From Prevotella sp. (lineage in GTDB: Bacteria; Bacteroidota; Bacteroidia; Bacteroidales; Bacteroidaceae), in contig JAEEXI010000020.1 of assembly GCA_016291495.1 (NCBI GenBank), positions 1 to 54,097 on the forward strand: a stretch of 54,097 bases of DNA, written 5' to 3'. The position numbers were made by a program, and so were the translations under genes. The notes beneath the pieces were generated by a model that saw only the letters and a list, made by a program, of their open reading frames with translations, was not told where the DNA came from and ran no database searches. This document shows positions 25,368 to 33,774 of this stretch, piece by piece. Every line of letters starts with the position of its first letter. Within the stretch, counting starts at the first letter, position 1.

Positions 25368-27196
25368 TTTGAGAGTTCTTTTAAGCCTTCTACCAATCGT
25401 GTATTGTCCTCATGGTCACGAACGGCAATGCGCATGTATTGTTTGCTGGGGTCGAGGCCTGGCTTCAGACTACAGTCACGTGTCAGGATGTCGTGCTGCT
25501 TGAGCATGTAGATGACGATTTCGCTAGCCTTGAAGGGTGGCAGTACTTCACAAAGGAAATAGTTCGCCTGTGAGGGCATCACGTGGAAGAAAGGTATCTG
25601 TTTTAGTTTCTCATAGAAGTCTGCACGTTCGGCAACAAACTTTGCACAGGCTCGCTGGTAGTCCTTCTCGTGTTTGTTGTATATCTGCATGAAGAACTCG
25701 GCAAACGAGTTGAGGTTCCAGATGCTCACCTCTTTCTTAATGCGCGCAATAAGTTCCTTGTCGGCAGAACAGAGGATGCCCAGACGCAAGCCTGGAACAC
25801 CATAGCTCTTTGAGATGCTCTTCATCACAGCCATGTGGGGATAGGCCTCCAGCGTATCGTCGCTCAACAACGAATTAGTAGCGTAGTCCTCGCTAAAGTC
25901 CACGAACGACTCATCGATCACTAGACGGATGCCTTTGTCTTCGCACCATTGTGCCAAGCACAAGACATCTTTTTTGGGAATGAAATTGCCCGAGGGGTTG
26001 TCTGGGTTGATGACCATCATTTGCTTGATGTCCTTATCGCCAAAGAACGCCATTAAATCGTCTGCCGTATAACGATAGTCCTTGTTTTGCGGCACGAAGG
26101 TCACTTGCTGATCCTTGTCATATCGATTTGGATATTCTTCGAATGTCGGACGGGTAAATCCAATCTTGCCTTGCAACTCTTCCATCAACACCTTGATAAG
26201 TTCTGCTGCACCGTTACCTGGTACGATATAATCCTCGCTCACACCAAAACACTTACTGGCTATGAGGGTATTGACCTTCATTCCTGAGGGATATTCGGTG
26301 AGCAGGGTGTCAAAATTGGCACGCAATTCGTCCTTCATCCGGCGACTGGGGAAATATGGATTCACCAAGTAGCAGAAATCGAGCATCTGGGGGAACCGCC
26401 AGAAGCCGCCATAGCGTCCGTAGTACTTACGCAGCACGTCTTTCTCGTCGGCAAACAGAGCCTCAGCAATATCCAAATCCTGCTTATCGTCAATCTCGTA
26501 CCACTTCTCATTGCCGATAGGCAATGCCTTCATGTCGTGATTGTTAAGCAGCGAGATGATACGCAGCACATTCTCATAATATTCGTTGTTGCCTACCGCC
26601 TTGGTATAAGCATCGAGGAAGGGCACATACTTATGTGCAGAGAATTCTCTGCTCAGCTTATAGATATTGACCGTCTTGTAATAAGAGTTGACATCGTTAT
26701 AGTCGAAGGCATCCTTCGAGATGAAGTTAACGATGTTCTGCTCGTCGTCCAGACGCACCATCGTTCCGTCCATCCACGTCTCGTATTTGGCAACAAGGGC
26801 GAGATTAGGATACGGGTTGTCGACAATCATCTCAAACAAACGGTCGCTGACGATGAGGTCGCTCTCAATGAGCAGTGTGTCATCCTCTTGCAGCTTGTCC
26901 TTGACAATAGACAACGAATAGATGTTGTTGGTCTTGTCATAGATGGGATTCTCGGCAAATAGCAGTTGGCAATTGGCTGTTAACTGTTGGCCATACTGCG
27001 AGGTAACATAATCCTGCAGTTCCTTGCCCTTATAGCCTACCACGATGATGACACGCTGGAGTTGCAGTTTCGACAATTGACCCAGTACACGATCAATGAG
27101 TCGTACGCCATTCATCGGCACCATACACTTGGTATTGCCCTTCGTATATTCTCCAAGTCTGCGACCCATTCCTGCCGCCAAGATAATCGCCTGCAT
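25364..27196 (-). CDS. Fusion of LicC-like nucleotidyltransferase and PLP-dependent aminotransferase/decarboxylase
   Basis: 610 residues in two enzymes. Residues 1-240 are a sugar-phosphate/choline-phosphate type cytidylyltransferase: IILAAGMGRRLGEYTKGNTK for nucleotide binding and LLIESDLI for the metal. Residues 250-610 are a fold-type-I PLP enzyme of the HisC/CobD group: NPDNPSGNF, DESFVDF and the PLP lysine in SISKSYGVPGLRLG. CobD-type enzymes decarboxylate phosphothreonine or, in one relative, phosphoserine. A plausible reading is phosphoserine to phosphoethanolamine, then CDP-ethanolamine. It follows metG by 11 bases and overlaps the opine dehydrogenase. Short heptamer repeats (26966-26993) encode residues 68-77. 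Confidence 0.85.
   Translation of the reverse strand: MQAIILAAGMGRRLGEYTKGNTKCMVPMNGVRLIDRVLGQLSKLQLQRVIIVVGYKGKELQDYVTSQYGQQLTANCQLLFAENPIYDKTNNIYSLSIVKDKLQEDDTLLIESDLIVSDRLFEMIVDNPYPNLALVAKYETWMDGTMVRLDDEQNIVNFISKDAFDYNDVNSYYKTVNIYKLSREFSAHKYVPFLDAYTKAVGNNEYYENVLRIISLLNNHDMKALPIGNEKWYEIDDKQDLDIAEALFADEKDVLRKYYGRYGGFWRFPQMLDFCYLVNPYFPSRRMKDELRANFDTLLTEYPSGMKVNTLIASKCFGVSEDYIVPGNGAAELIKVLMEELQGKIGFTRPTFEEYPNRYDKDQQVTFVPQNKDYRYTADDLMAFFGDKDIKQMMVINPDNPSGNFIPKKDVLCLAQWCEDKGIRLVIDESFVDFSEDYATNSLLSDDTLEAYPHMAVMKSISKSYGVPGLRLGILCSADKELIARIKKEVSIWNLNSFAEFFMQIYNKHEKDYQRACAKFVAERADFYEKLKQIPFFHVMPSQANYFLCEVLPPFKASEIVIYMLKQHDILTRDCSLKPGLDPSKQYMRIAVRDHEDNTRLVEGLKELSK
26966..26993 (-). repeat. Imperfect heptamer repeats inside the nucleotidyltransferase domain
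   Basis: On the plus strand TTGGCAA, TTGGCTG, TTAACTG, TTGGCCA follow one another. They are the same heptamer family as at 22642-22676. They encode a surface-like stretch (QQLTANCQL), apparently an in-frame insertion between a helix and LLFAENP. Confidence 0.55.
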
Positions 27197-27207
27197 CTCT
27201 TTAACCT

Positions 27208-29274
27208 TTAACCTACTTGGCTTCCTGGTTTCACATCTTTCGTTGTAGTTACCACGCTGAGGCTCTCGTCAAAGTCGACGGCAGAGAGAATCATACCCTG
27301 ACTCTCAATACCCATCATCTGACGAGGAGCGAAGTTAGCGACGAATAGGATACGCTTACCAACCAAAACAGAAGGGTCTTCGTAGAAGGCAGCAATACCA
27401 CTGAGGATGGTACGGTCGGTTCCTGTTCCGTCGTCAATAGTGAACTGCAAGAGTTTCTTCGACTTTTTCACCTTCTCGCAAGCCTTGATAAGACCTACAC
27501 GGATGTCGAGCTTCTCAAACTCCTCGAAACTGACGGTATCCTTGATAGGAGCTGCTTTGTAGGTGGCAGCCTCATTGGCTTTCTTCGTTGCCTCCAACTT
27601 ATCAAGCTGTTTCTGGATAGTCTCATCCTCAATTTTCTCGAACAGCAGAGCGGGTTCACCCAACTGGTGACCAGCCTTTAGCAGGTCTGTACTACCCAAC
27701 TGCTCCCACTCGAACGACTCGAGGTTAAGCATCTCACGCAGTTTCTTGCTGGAGAACGGCAGGAACGGTTCAAAGGCGATGGCGAGGTTGGCGGTGAGTT
27801 GCAGACAGATATTCAGAATCGTCTCGCAGCGCTTCGGATCTTCTTTCCAAACCTTCCAAGGCTCACACTCTGTGATGTAGCGATTACCGATACGTGCGAG
27901 GTTCATCGCCTCAAACTGAGCATCACGGAACTTAAACTGGTCGAGCAATGCTTCCACCTTCTGCTTCACGTCCTTGAACTCCTCCAGCGCTTGCTTGTCA
28001 ACGTCAAGCAACTCGCCACAGGCAGGAACAACACCATTCCAATACTTCTTGGTGAGTTGTAAAGCACGGTTCACGAAGTTACCATAGACAGCAACTAACT
28101 CGTTGTTATTGCGATCTTGAAAATCCTTCCAAGTGAAGTTGTTGTCTTTGGTCTCAGGAGCATTGGCTGTGAGCACATAGCGCAATACATCCTGCTTGCC
28201 AGGCATATCTATCAGATACTCGTGGAGCCATACAGCCCAGTTACGAGAGGTCGAAATTTTGTCGTTCTCTAAGTTCAGGAACTCGTTGGCGGGCACGTTG
28301 TCCGGCATGATATACTTGCCGTGAGCCTTCATCATTACAGGGAAGATGATACAGTGGAACACGATGTTGTCCTTACCAATGAAGTGAACCAGACGAGTAT
28401 CCTCATCCTGCCACCACTTCTCCCAGTTGCCCCACTTCTCGGGCTCCTTCTCGCAAAGCTCCTTGGTGTTTGATACATAGCCGATAGGTGCATCAAACCA
28501 AACATAGAGTACTTTTCCTTCTGCATCCTTTACAGGTACAGGGATACCCCAATCCAAATCACGAGTCATTGCACGTGGCTGTAAGTCCATATCCAACCAG
28601 CTCTTACACTGTCCATATACGTTGGGGCGCCACTCTTTGTGCTCCTCCAGAATCCACTGCTTCAACCAGTCCTGATACTCGTTCAAAGGCAGATACCAGT
28701 TCTTGGTCTTCTTCAGTACAGGAGTAGAACCAGAGATGGTCGACTTTGGATTGATGAGTTCCGTAGGACTCAGGTCACGTCCACACTTCTCACACTGATC
28801 GCCGTAGGCACCCTCATTGTGGCAGTGTGGGCATTCACCAGTTACATAGCGGTCAGCCAGAAACTGCTTGGCCTCCTCATCGTAGAGCTGCTCAGTAGTC
28901 TCCTCAGTCAGTTTACCCTCGTCGTAGAGTTTCTTAAACCACTCGGCAGCAAACTTGTGGTGGGTGTCACTGGTGGTACGACTATAGATATCGAATGAGA
29001 TACCGAACTCTTTGAAAGAGTCCTTGATCATCTTGTGATAACGGTCTACCACATCCTGCGGGGTGATGCCCTCCTTACGGGCACGTACCGTGATGGGCAC
29101 GCCATGCTCGTCAGAGCCACCGATAAACAGGACCTCCTCTTTCTTCAGTCTCAGATATCTTACGTAGATGTCTGCCGGCACATATACGCCTGCCAAATGA
29201 CCGATATGCACACCACCATTGGCATAAGGCAACGCTGATGTCACGGTCGTTCTCTTGAATTTCTTTTCTGCCAT
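27208..29274 (-). CDS. metG: Methionine-tRNA ligase with C-terminal tRNA-binding domain
   Basis: Charges methionine onto tRNA(Met), including the initiator. 688 residues, the long form. Seen: class I HIGH-type motif [12 protein letters not shown] (about 19-30), two CxxC pairs of the zinc knuckle (CPHC, CEKC at about 148-166), KMSKS-like KISTS (about 340), and a C-terminal EMAP/Trbp111 domain (about 580-688, [11 protein letters not shown]). It has a -7 box at 29301-29308 and is the first gene of a minus-strand unit with the fusion enzyme and opine dehydrogenase. Confidence 0.97.
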   Translation of the reverse strand: MAEKKFKRTTVTSALPYANGGVHIGHLAGVYVPADIYVRYLRLKKEEVLFIGGSDEHGVPITVRARKEGITPQDVVDRYHKMIKDSFKEFGISFDIYSRTTSDTHHKFAAEWFKKLYDEGKLTEETTEQLYDEEAKQFLADRYVTGECPHCHNEGAYGDQCEKCGRDLSPTELINPKSTISGSTPVLKKTKNWYLPLNEYQDWLKQWILEEHKEWRPNVYGQCKSWLDMDLQPRAMTRDLDWGIPVPVKDAEGKVLYVWFDAPIGYVSNTKELCEKEPEKWGNWEKWWQDEDTRLVHFIGKDNIVFHCIIFPVMMKAHGKYIMPDNVPANEFLNLENDKISTSRNWAVWLHEYLIDMPGKQDVLRYVLTANAPETKDNNFTWKDFQDRNNNELVAVYGNFVNRALQLTKKYWNGVVPACGELLDVDKQALEEFKDVKQKVEALLDQFKFRDAQFEAMNLARIGNRYITECEPWKVWKEDPKRCETILNICLQLTANLAIAFEPFLPFSSKKLREMLNLESFEWEQLGSTDLLKAGHQLGEPALLFEKIEDETIQKQLDKLEATKKANEAATYKAAPIKDTVSFEEFEKLDIRVGLIKACEKVKKSKKLLQFTIDDGTGTDRTILSGIAAFYEDPSVLVGKRILFVANFAPRQMMGIESQGMILSAVDFDESLSVVTTTKDVKPGSQVG

Positions 29275-29300
29275 TTCTTGTATTTTTTATATTTTGGGTG

Positions 29301-29308
29301 CAAAATTA
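29301..29308 (-). promoter_or_regulatory. Probable -7 box of metG
   Basis: Minus-strand TAATTTTG, one base from consensus, 27 bases upstream of the ATG. The -33 element is degenerate. Confidence 0.4.
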
Positions 29309-29351
29309 CCAATAAACACGCAAAAAGCCAAGAATTTCTTGAGCTTTTTCC

Positions 29352-31058
29352 TTATTTCCCAAAATAGAAAGTAGCCCCCAATGTCAGTGCCCGACTTTTG
29401 TAAGAGCCAGCCAATTGGTCAAGGGTGCCTGTAGGCTGTCCTGCAATGTCATGGAAATCGGCAAAGACGTTGCAGTGTTTCCCAATATTCTTGTTGACCT
29501 TAACAGAAGCATAAAGGTGAGGGTGCTCATCGGTATGAGGGTGCCTGCTGCTGTAGATCAACACGGACGAGAGACGGAAACCGCCACCCAACAGGAGGGT
29601 AGGTGCCAGTTTCAGGTGGTAGTAATTATCCTGCCCGGCATCCTCTTCATAGTCATGATAGAAGTCAGCCCCCATCGTCAAGCGCAGAATGCCCTTATGC
29701 CATGTGGCGGCAGCCTTGACACCCGTCATTCGTTTGTCGCCCGTAGGAGTATCGTTCTCCCAGATATGAGTGAGACTGCCCGTCGCAACAAAATCCTTGC
29801 GCTGGTAGGTATAACGCAGTTCGCCCGTATAATAGAGATTTGTCTTGTAGTCCGTATTATACATCCTACGTGCAGGGTTGAGGTCGTCGAAGAAGTCGTT
29901 GATTACAGGAAGGAGATAGTCACGGCTGAAGACTCCCTGAATGAAATGTCCGTTCTTATGCCACCCAGCACTGGTAAACCAGGCATGGTTACTACGGTGG
30001 TATGACCATAGGGTATTATCCTCACTGATGTAGAAACGGTCCCAGTAGTTTACAATCCGGAAACGGTCGCCTATCGTGAAGAGCCACGGCCCGTTCTTAT
30101 AGTCCAACTGTGCGTAGAAGTCGTTGTTCAGCACCTGGTCCCTGCTGAGTCCCTTATTCCATTGATTAAGGTAGTCTGCCTCCCACCCTGCAATGACGTT
30201 CATTTTCTGGTGGAAGAGCGGAAAACCTACCTCGACATTCAGCGTGGGGATGACGAAGTGCTGGTCAATATCGGTAATCGACGTGCTGATGTAGTGGAGA
30301 TAACTCTCTATCGCCAGATAGGCATCCTGGTCGTTGAGTGTACGGGTATAGCAGATATTCGAGTTCACCCATCGCTGACGGTTGACGGCCTCCTGAGGGG
30401 GATTGCCGTATGCCCGTATCTTCTCGTCCGAAAAGCCCTGCACAAGGTTGAAGTTCAGATTGTCACGCTCGGAGATGTCCCAACTGACATTCAGATAAAG
30501 GTTATCCGCTCCACTACGCATCGTCGTCGTGTAATCGTCTGTGGTGTATGCCTTGCCGTATTTCATGTGAGCGAGGGCATAGGCGCGAATGCTGACATTC
30601 TTGACCTTGGTGTTCACATCCGCAAACAGTTTACCGTTGGCGTTGGTGGAACCTACTATGGCAGCCTTGCCATGTGTACTTTCGGGATCCTTGAAGTTGA
30701 GATCGATCACACCGTCAATAGCATCGGAGCCTTGTGATACTGCAGGGTAGTTATAGATATCGACAGTACTCAGTTCGCATGCCTTGATTTGCTCCAAAAT
30801 ACCCTCCCAATCAGTTAACAGGTCAATATTCCCGATAGTCACAACGTAGTTGGCCGTGATATCGTTACCGTCTGTCGACAGCATCTCTGGACAGAGATGA
30901 AGCACATCCATCAGGGTCATCTCCGGGTCAGGGTTCAATCGGTCTATATGGATGACATAATGATCCCCAAAATGCTCAATAGCCTCATCCTGTGCACAAA
31001 GACTGGCAGTGTGGCAGAGGAGGATGGCAATAAGCATTCCAAGGAGGCGCATTCTCAT
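29352..31058 (-). CDS. TonB-dependent-receptor-like outer-membrane barrel protein
   Basis: 568 residues with a signal peptide (LLGMLIAILLCHTASLCAQ). A short plug-like domain follows (about 35-130, MTLMDVLHLCPEMLSTDGND ... DAIDGVIDLNFKD), then a beta-barrel ending ALTLGATFYFGK. It lacks the carboxypeptidase-regulatory N-domain of SusC proteins and is shorter than a standard TonB receptor. It may be a reduced barrel of the outer_membrane beta-barrel family. No SusD partner is nearby. Promoter at 31090-31121. Confidence 0.75.
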   Translation of the reverse strand: MRMRLLGMLIAILLCHTASLCAQDEAIEHFGDHYVIHIDRLNPDPEMTLMDVLHLCPEMLSTDGNDITANYVVTIGNIDLLTDWEGILEQIKACELSTVDIYNYPAVSQGSDAIDGVIDLNFKDPESTHGKAAIVGSTNANGKLFADVNTKVKNVSIRAYALAHMKYGKAYTTDDYTTTMRSGADNLYLNVSWDISERDNLNFNLVQGFSDEKIRAYGNPPQEAVNRQRWVNSNICYTRTLNDQDAYLAIESYLHYISTSITDIDQHFVIPTLNVEVGFPLFHQKMNVIAGWEADYLNQWNKGLSRDQVLNNDFYAQLDYKNGPWLFTIGDRFRIVNYWDRFYISEDNTLWSYHRSNHAWFTSAGWHKNGHFIQGVFSRDYLLPVINDFFDDLNPARRMYNTDYKTNLYYTGELRYTYQRKDFVATGSLTHIWENDTPTGDKRMTGVKAAATWHKGILRLTMGADFYHDYEEDAGQDNYYHLKLAPTLLLGGGFRLSSVLIYSSRHPHTDEHPHLYASVKVNKNIGKHCNVFADFHDIAGQPTGTLDQLAGSYKSRALTLGATFYFGK

Positions 31059-31089
31059 GTGTCTGACGTATGTTTATTGGATTCAAGTG

Positions 31090-31121
31090 CAAAGGTAACA
31101 TTTTTTCCCGTTTTATACAAT
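31090..31121 (-). promoter_or_regulatory. Promoter of the TonB-type barrel gene
   Basis: Minus-strand -7 box TACCTTTG (31090-31097), with ATTG at 31118-31121, 20 nt upstream. Confidence 0.6.
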
Positions 31122-31166
31122 TTTACAAGGACTTTTCGTAATAATAGCAGATTTTTCGTAACTTTG

Positions 31167-31318
31167 ACTTCGTCGAAGACGCTGGTCTGCTATATGGTGC
31201 CTACCACCTGTTGCGCCTGCAACAGACGGGACAGTCGTGCGACAACCTCGACGAGATGATGCAGTTCCGCATTCCCATCACGATGTACGAAAACCCCGAG
31301 TGCGGATATAACAAATAA
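31167..31318 (+). pseudogene. Remnant of an alpha-glucuronidase (GH67)-like gene
   Basis: From 31167 an open frame without a start codon reads DFVEDAGLLYGAYHLLRLQQ and on to a stop at 31316-31318. The AGLLYGAYHLLRLQQTG part resembles the N-terminal domain of GH67 alpha-glucuronidases. The last 27 residues do not continue that family. A TAACTTTG -7-like box (31159-31166) abuts the frame directly, as if a deletion had joined a promoter to mid-gene. About 50 codons remain of a protein normally over 600 residues. Family assignment is from memory. Confidence 0.45.
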
Positions 31319-31399
31319 AGGTTCGAGTTTACACACCTATGACGTGAACAAGGCCTACCAAAATCACCTATTTGGTTCACACTTTCTTGATGGATAGCT

Positions 31400-31804
31400 T
31401 CAAAGAAACCCAAAGAATTCCTTCAGACCTTTCTTCTCTTTCAGGTCATCAGGGGTAAAGCCATAGTGTTGCGCAGCGGCAAGGGTGATGACACGTTCAA
31501 GGAATTCGTCGTAGGAGAGGTCGAACCATTCCTTGGGGATAGCCACATTGATGGTTCCTCCTCCGTAGTGACTGCCCTCGTCCCAAGCTTCGTCAAGTTC
31601 GGCCTCGTAAGTCCCGTCTTCCTTCTTGTTGAAGCAGTAATGGTTGGCCCATTCTTCCAGTCCCTCGACATAATGGCCTTCAAAATGCGGGGCAGAATGG
31701 GATTTCGGAGAGTAGGCAGAAGAGCCTTTCCTCGCCATTCTGTCATAGATCATGAACTTCGACACTTTATGAGTCTCTGTTTTTGATATATGATCGATTT
31801 TCAT
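31400..31804 (-). CDS. Uncharacterised 134-residue protein
   Basis: Not recognised. It is a soluble acidic protein without a signal peptide or membrane segment. It is rich in Tyr, His and Glu, with a Gly-rich turn (SHYGGGTINVAIP, about 78-90) and a predicted helical C-terminus (YDEFLERVITLAAAQHYGF). Its start codon lies two bases after the stop of the flavodoxin-family gene, so the two are almost certainly co-translated and may act together. No metal-binding or catalytic motif is evident. Confidence 0.7.
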   Translation of the reverse strand: MKIDHISKTETHKVSKFMIYDRMARKGSSAYSPKSHSAPHFEGHYVEGLEEWANHYCFNKKEDGTYEAELDEAWDEGSHYGGGTINVAIPKEWFDLSYDEFLERVITLAAAQHYGFTPDDLKEKKGLKEFFGFL

Positions 31805-31806
31805 TT

Positions 31807-32325
31807 TTATACTTTCCCTGCCAATGCAATCACTTTCTGCTTGGTCTCCTCTGTCTTCTGTTCGTCAATCTTGGCAGAGACAAAGCCCATGTTTTCAACC
31901 TCCCAGTAGTTGCAGATGTCGCGGAACTCAGCAGTGGCTCCGTCATAGACAGCAGGAGAGTAGGATGACATCAGCAATGCCATCTTCTTGACGTTGGCGG
32001 GTTTGTTGACACAATACATGCGCTGGATAGGAGCCTGAATCTGGGCACAGAGGGTGAAGTAGTAGATGGGCGCAGCCAACACCAGCACCTCTGCTTCGTT
32101 CATCAACGGATAGAGTTCCTGCATATCGTCCTTCTGGATGCAGGCTCCGTTGCCCTTATTGTGACAATACTCGCAAGCCAAGCAACCTGCAATCTTCTTA
32201 CGCGACACATTTACCAGTGTCACCTCATGACCTGCTGCCTCAGCAGCTTTCTTATACTCTTCCGCCATCCATGCGGTGTTACCATTGGCTCTTGGAGAGC
32301 CTTGTAAAATCAGAATCTTACTCAT
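31807..32325 (-). CDS. Flavodoxin-family / NADPH-dependent FMN reductase-like protein
   Basis: 172 residues with a flavodoxin-like fold. The FMN phosphate loop GSPRANGNT (9-17) is clear. Cysteines at 48, 51, 54 and 62 (GCLACEYC...GAC) and the following DDM match the iron-sulfur flavoprotein subgroup, although a full 4Fe-4S set is uncertain. Probable role: electron transfer or quinone/FMN reduction in the cytoplasm. First gene of a two-gene minus-strand unit reading from the bidirectional promoter at 32458-32495. Confidence 0.85.
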   Translation of the reverse strand: MSKILILQGSPRANGNTAWMAEEYKKAAEAAGHEVTLVNVSRKKIAGCLACEYCHNKGNGACIQKDDMQELYPLMNEAEVLVLAAPIYYFTLCAQIQAPIQRMYCVNKPANVKKMALLMSSYSPAVYDGATAEFRDICNYWEVENMGFVSAKIDEQKTEETKQKVIALAGKV

Positions 32326-32402
32326 AACAGTATTGGTTTAGTAGCTTAATGTCTATATTCACAAAACATATTAAATCTGGGTGGCAAGGACGGTGCAAAC
32401 CG

Positions 32403-32500
32403 AATGCAGAGAGCTTGCTCTATGCTGAGGTGCAGCCCGTGCTCGCATATTTATTGGCAAAGATACAAATAAATGTAGAATTATTGCTACCTTTGTGCCT
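32403..32500. repeat. Dispersed repeat of about 95 bp, copy A
   Basis: Begins GAATGCA..GAGCTTGCTCTA and continues through GAGGTGCAGCCCGT.CTCGCA to the promoter module and CTACCTTTG. It matches copy B at 33764-33863 over its whole length with scattered substitutions and small indels. It contains short inverted segments (AGAGC/GCTCT). It supplies the promoters of both flanking genes. Confidence 0.75.
32458..32495. promoter_or_regulatory. Bidirectional promoter module (38 bp), copy 1
   Basis: CAAAGATA (minus-strand -7 box, 32458-32465) and TACCTTTG (plus-strand -7 box, 32488-32495) are separated by exactly 22 bp. The leftward box serves the flavodoxin gene, the rightward box the methionine sulfoxide reductase gene. 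The -33 regions must overlap the opposite -7 box. Confidence 0.6.
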
Positions 32501-32556
32501 GAAATTGAGATTATTTAGGAAATAAGTCAAAATCAGACACTACGAATAGCGTTACT

Positions 32557-33006
32557 ATGAAAGAAGAACAATATAAGTTACTGGTCAGCCAGATTGCATC
32601 ACTCATTGACGGCGAGAAGGACATGATAGCCGTTATGAGCAATGTGGCTGCGGCCATTCATCAGACGATGGGATTCTGGTGGACAGGGTTCTATCGTGTG
32701 GTTGGCGACAAATTAGTGCTTGGCCCATTCCAAGGCCCTGTCGCATGTATGCAGATTCCCTACGGCAAAGGTGTATGTGGTACGGCATGGCAAAGAGCAG
32801 AGACCGTCATTGTGCCAGACGTTGAACAATTCCCCGGCCACATAGCCTGTAGCAGCGAGTCGAAGTCAGAAATCGTAGTGCCCGTGTTCAGCCATGATGG
32901 CAAGGTGGTGGCGGTACTGGATATTGACAGTGAACACCTAGCCACATTCGATGACACAGACCGCAAGTATCTGGAGGATATATGTAAGCTCTTGTCATTC
33001 CTATAG
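32557..33006 (+). CDS. msrC: Free methionine-(R)-sulfoxide reductase (GAF domain)
   Basis: Repairs free methionine-R-sulfoxide using thioredoxin. 149 residues forming one GAF domain. The three family cysteines are visible: Cys64 in GPVACMQI, Cys74 in GKGVCGTAW and catalytic Cys98 in FPGHIACSSESKSEIVVP. FWWTGFY, lining the substrate pocket, is also present. Cytoplasmic, no signal peptide. Neighbours include a thiol-type rhodanese and a flavodoxin-like protein, loosely suggesting redox maintenance. Confidence 0.93.
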   Translation: MKEEQYKLLVSQIASLIDGEKDMIAVMSNVAAAIHQTMGFWWTGFYRVVGDKLVLGPFQGPVACMQIPYGKGVCGTAWQRAETVIVPDVEQFPGHIACSSESKSEIVVPVFSHDGKVVAVLDIDSEHLATFDDTDRKYLEDICKLLSFL

Positions 33007-33381
33007 CCCTCTCATATACCTCTCCGACGCTTCTCATACCAACCTCCACCCTACCCATCCCTTAGCTCCAGTATTGCTCCCATTTTCCTCTCATTCTTGT
33101 CCGCTATTTGCTCGCTATATATTCGGTACTTGTTCGGTCAAATACCGAACATCTACCGGACAAGTACCGGACATCTACCGAACATGAATGGGAGCTACTC
33201 CCTTGTTATATCCTTGTTCCATTGGGGCTACTTACTAGTTATATTGGAGATGTTCCTTTGTAGTTTCTTCGTATTCATCATGTTTTTCTAAATAATGTTG
33301 CAAATTTAGTCATTTAAGGCGAAATATGAATAATAATGCGTAACTTTGTGCCAAGTTTTAACAATAGTTGAATGAAGTAAT
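33007..33381. other. Intergenic region with 11-bp repeats and promoter
   Basis: No gene supported. It holds an 11-bp repeat array (33121-33186), a palindromic GGGAGCTACTCCC (33190-33202) and one isolated ATTGGAGATGT unit (33240-33250) like those at 51079. At 33341-33348 is a TAACTTTG -7 box for the rhodanese gene, with no clear -33. Confidence 0.6.
33121..33186. repeat. 11-bp repeat array, four direct plus two inverted units
   Basis: TACCGAACATC, TACCGGACAAG, TACCGGACATC and TACCGAACATG follow without gaps (33143-33186). Just before them, 33121-33139 holds two units in reverse orientation (GACCGAACAAG, TACCG..). The inverted set can form a stem with the third direct unit. Confidence 0.75.
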
Positions 33382-33774
33382 ATGAAGAAGATTTTGACTT
33401 GCTTACTCGCGGCACTTGGGCTTACTACTGCCTGTGGCCAGCAGAACTTTGAGAACATGGAAGTGAAGGAGTTTGCTGAATTGATGGCAGACTCCAATGT
33501 GGTAATACTCGACGTACGTAAGGCCGATGAGTTTGCCGAAGGGCATATTCAGGGAGCCATTCTTATTGATCAGTTCCAAAGCGATTTTGTGGAGCTGGCC
33601 AAGGCAAAGCTGTCTAAGGATAAGACTATCGCCATCTATTGCCGTAGTGGTCGCCGTTCTGCTAATGCAGCTAGTAAGCTGGCAGATGTCGGCTATAAGT
33701 GTGTGAACCTCAAAGGCGGCATTCTCGCGTGGAAGGAGGCCAATATGCCAGTGATTAAAGAAGGAATGCAATAG
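33382..33774 (+). CDS. Rhodanese-like lipoprotein
   Basis: 130 residues: a lipobox (LTTACG, Cys about 18), then a single rhodanese domain with the persulfide-forming loop YCRSGRRSA (Cys about 87) and the conserved LDVRKADEF. Export to the periplasm suggests handling of sulfur species or thiol redox outside the cytoplasm. The last codons and stop (GAATGCAATAG) coincide with the beginning of dispersed repeat copy B, so the C-terminus may have been altered by the repeat. Confidence 0.9.
   Translation: MKKILTCLLAALGLTTACGQQNFENMEVKEFAELMADSNVVILDVRKADEFAEGHIQGAILIDQFQSDFVELAKAKLSKDKTIAIYCRSGRRSANAASKLADVGYKCVNLKGGILAWKEANMPVIKEGMQ

Noticed and set aside
25364..27196. Identification of the fusion as a phosphonate (AEP) cytidylyltransferase-transaminase
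   Set aside because: The PLP domain looks like HisC/CobD rather than AEP transaminase, and no PEP mutase or phosphonopyruvate decarboxylase gene is present. It is kept only as an alternative.
31315..31345. A GGTTCGAG stretch suggestive of a tRNA T-arm
   Set aside because: No acceptor stem, D-arm or anticodon arm can be drawn around it.
33121..33186. Tandem repeats as a CRISPR array (also 51079-51133)
   Set aside because: Units are 11 bp with no spacers and no cas genes in the window.
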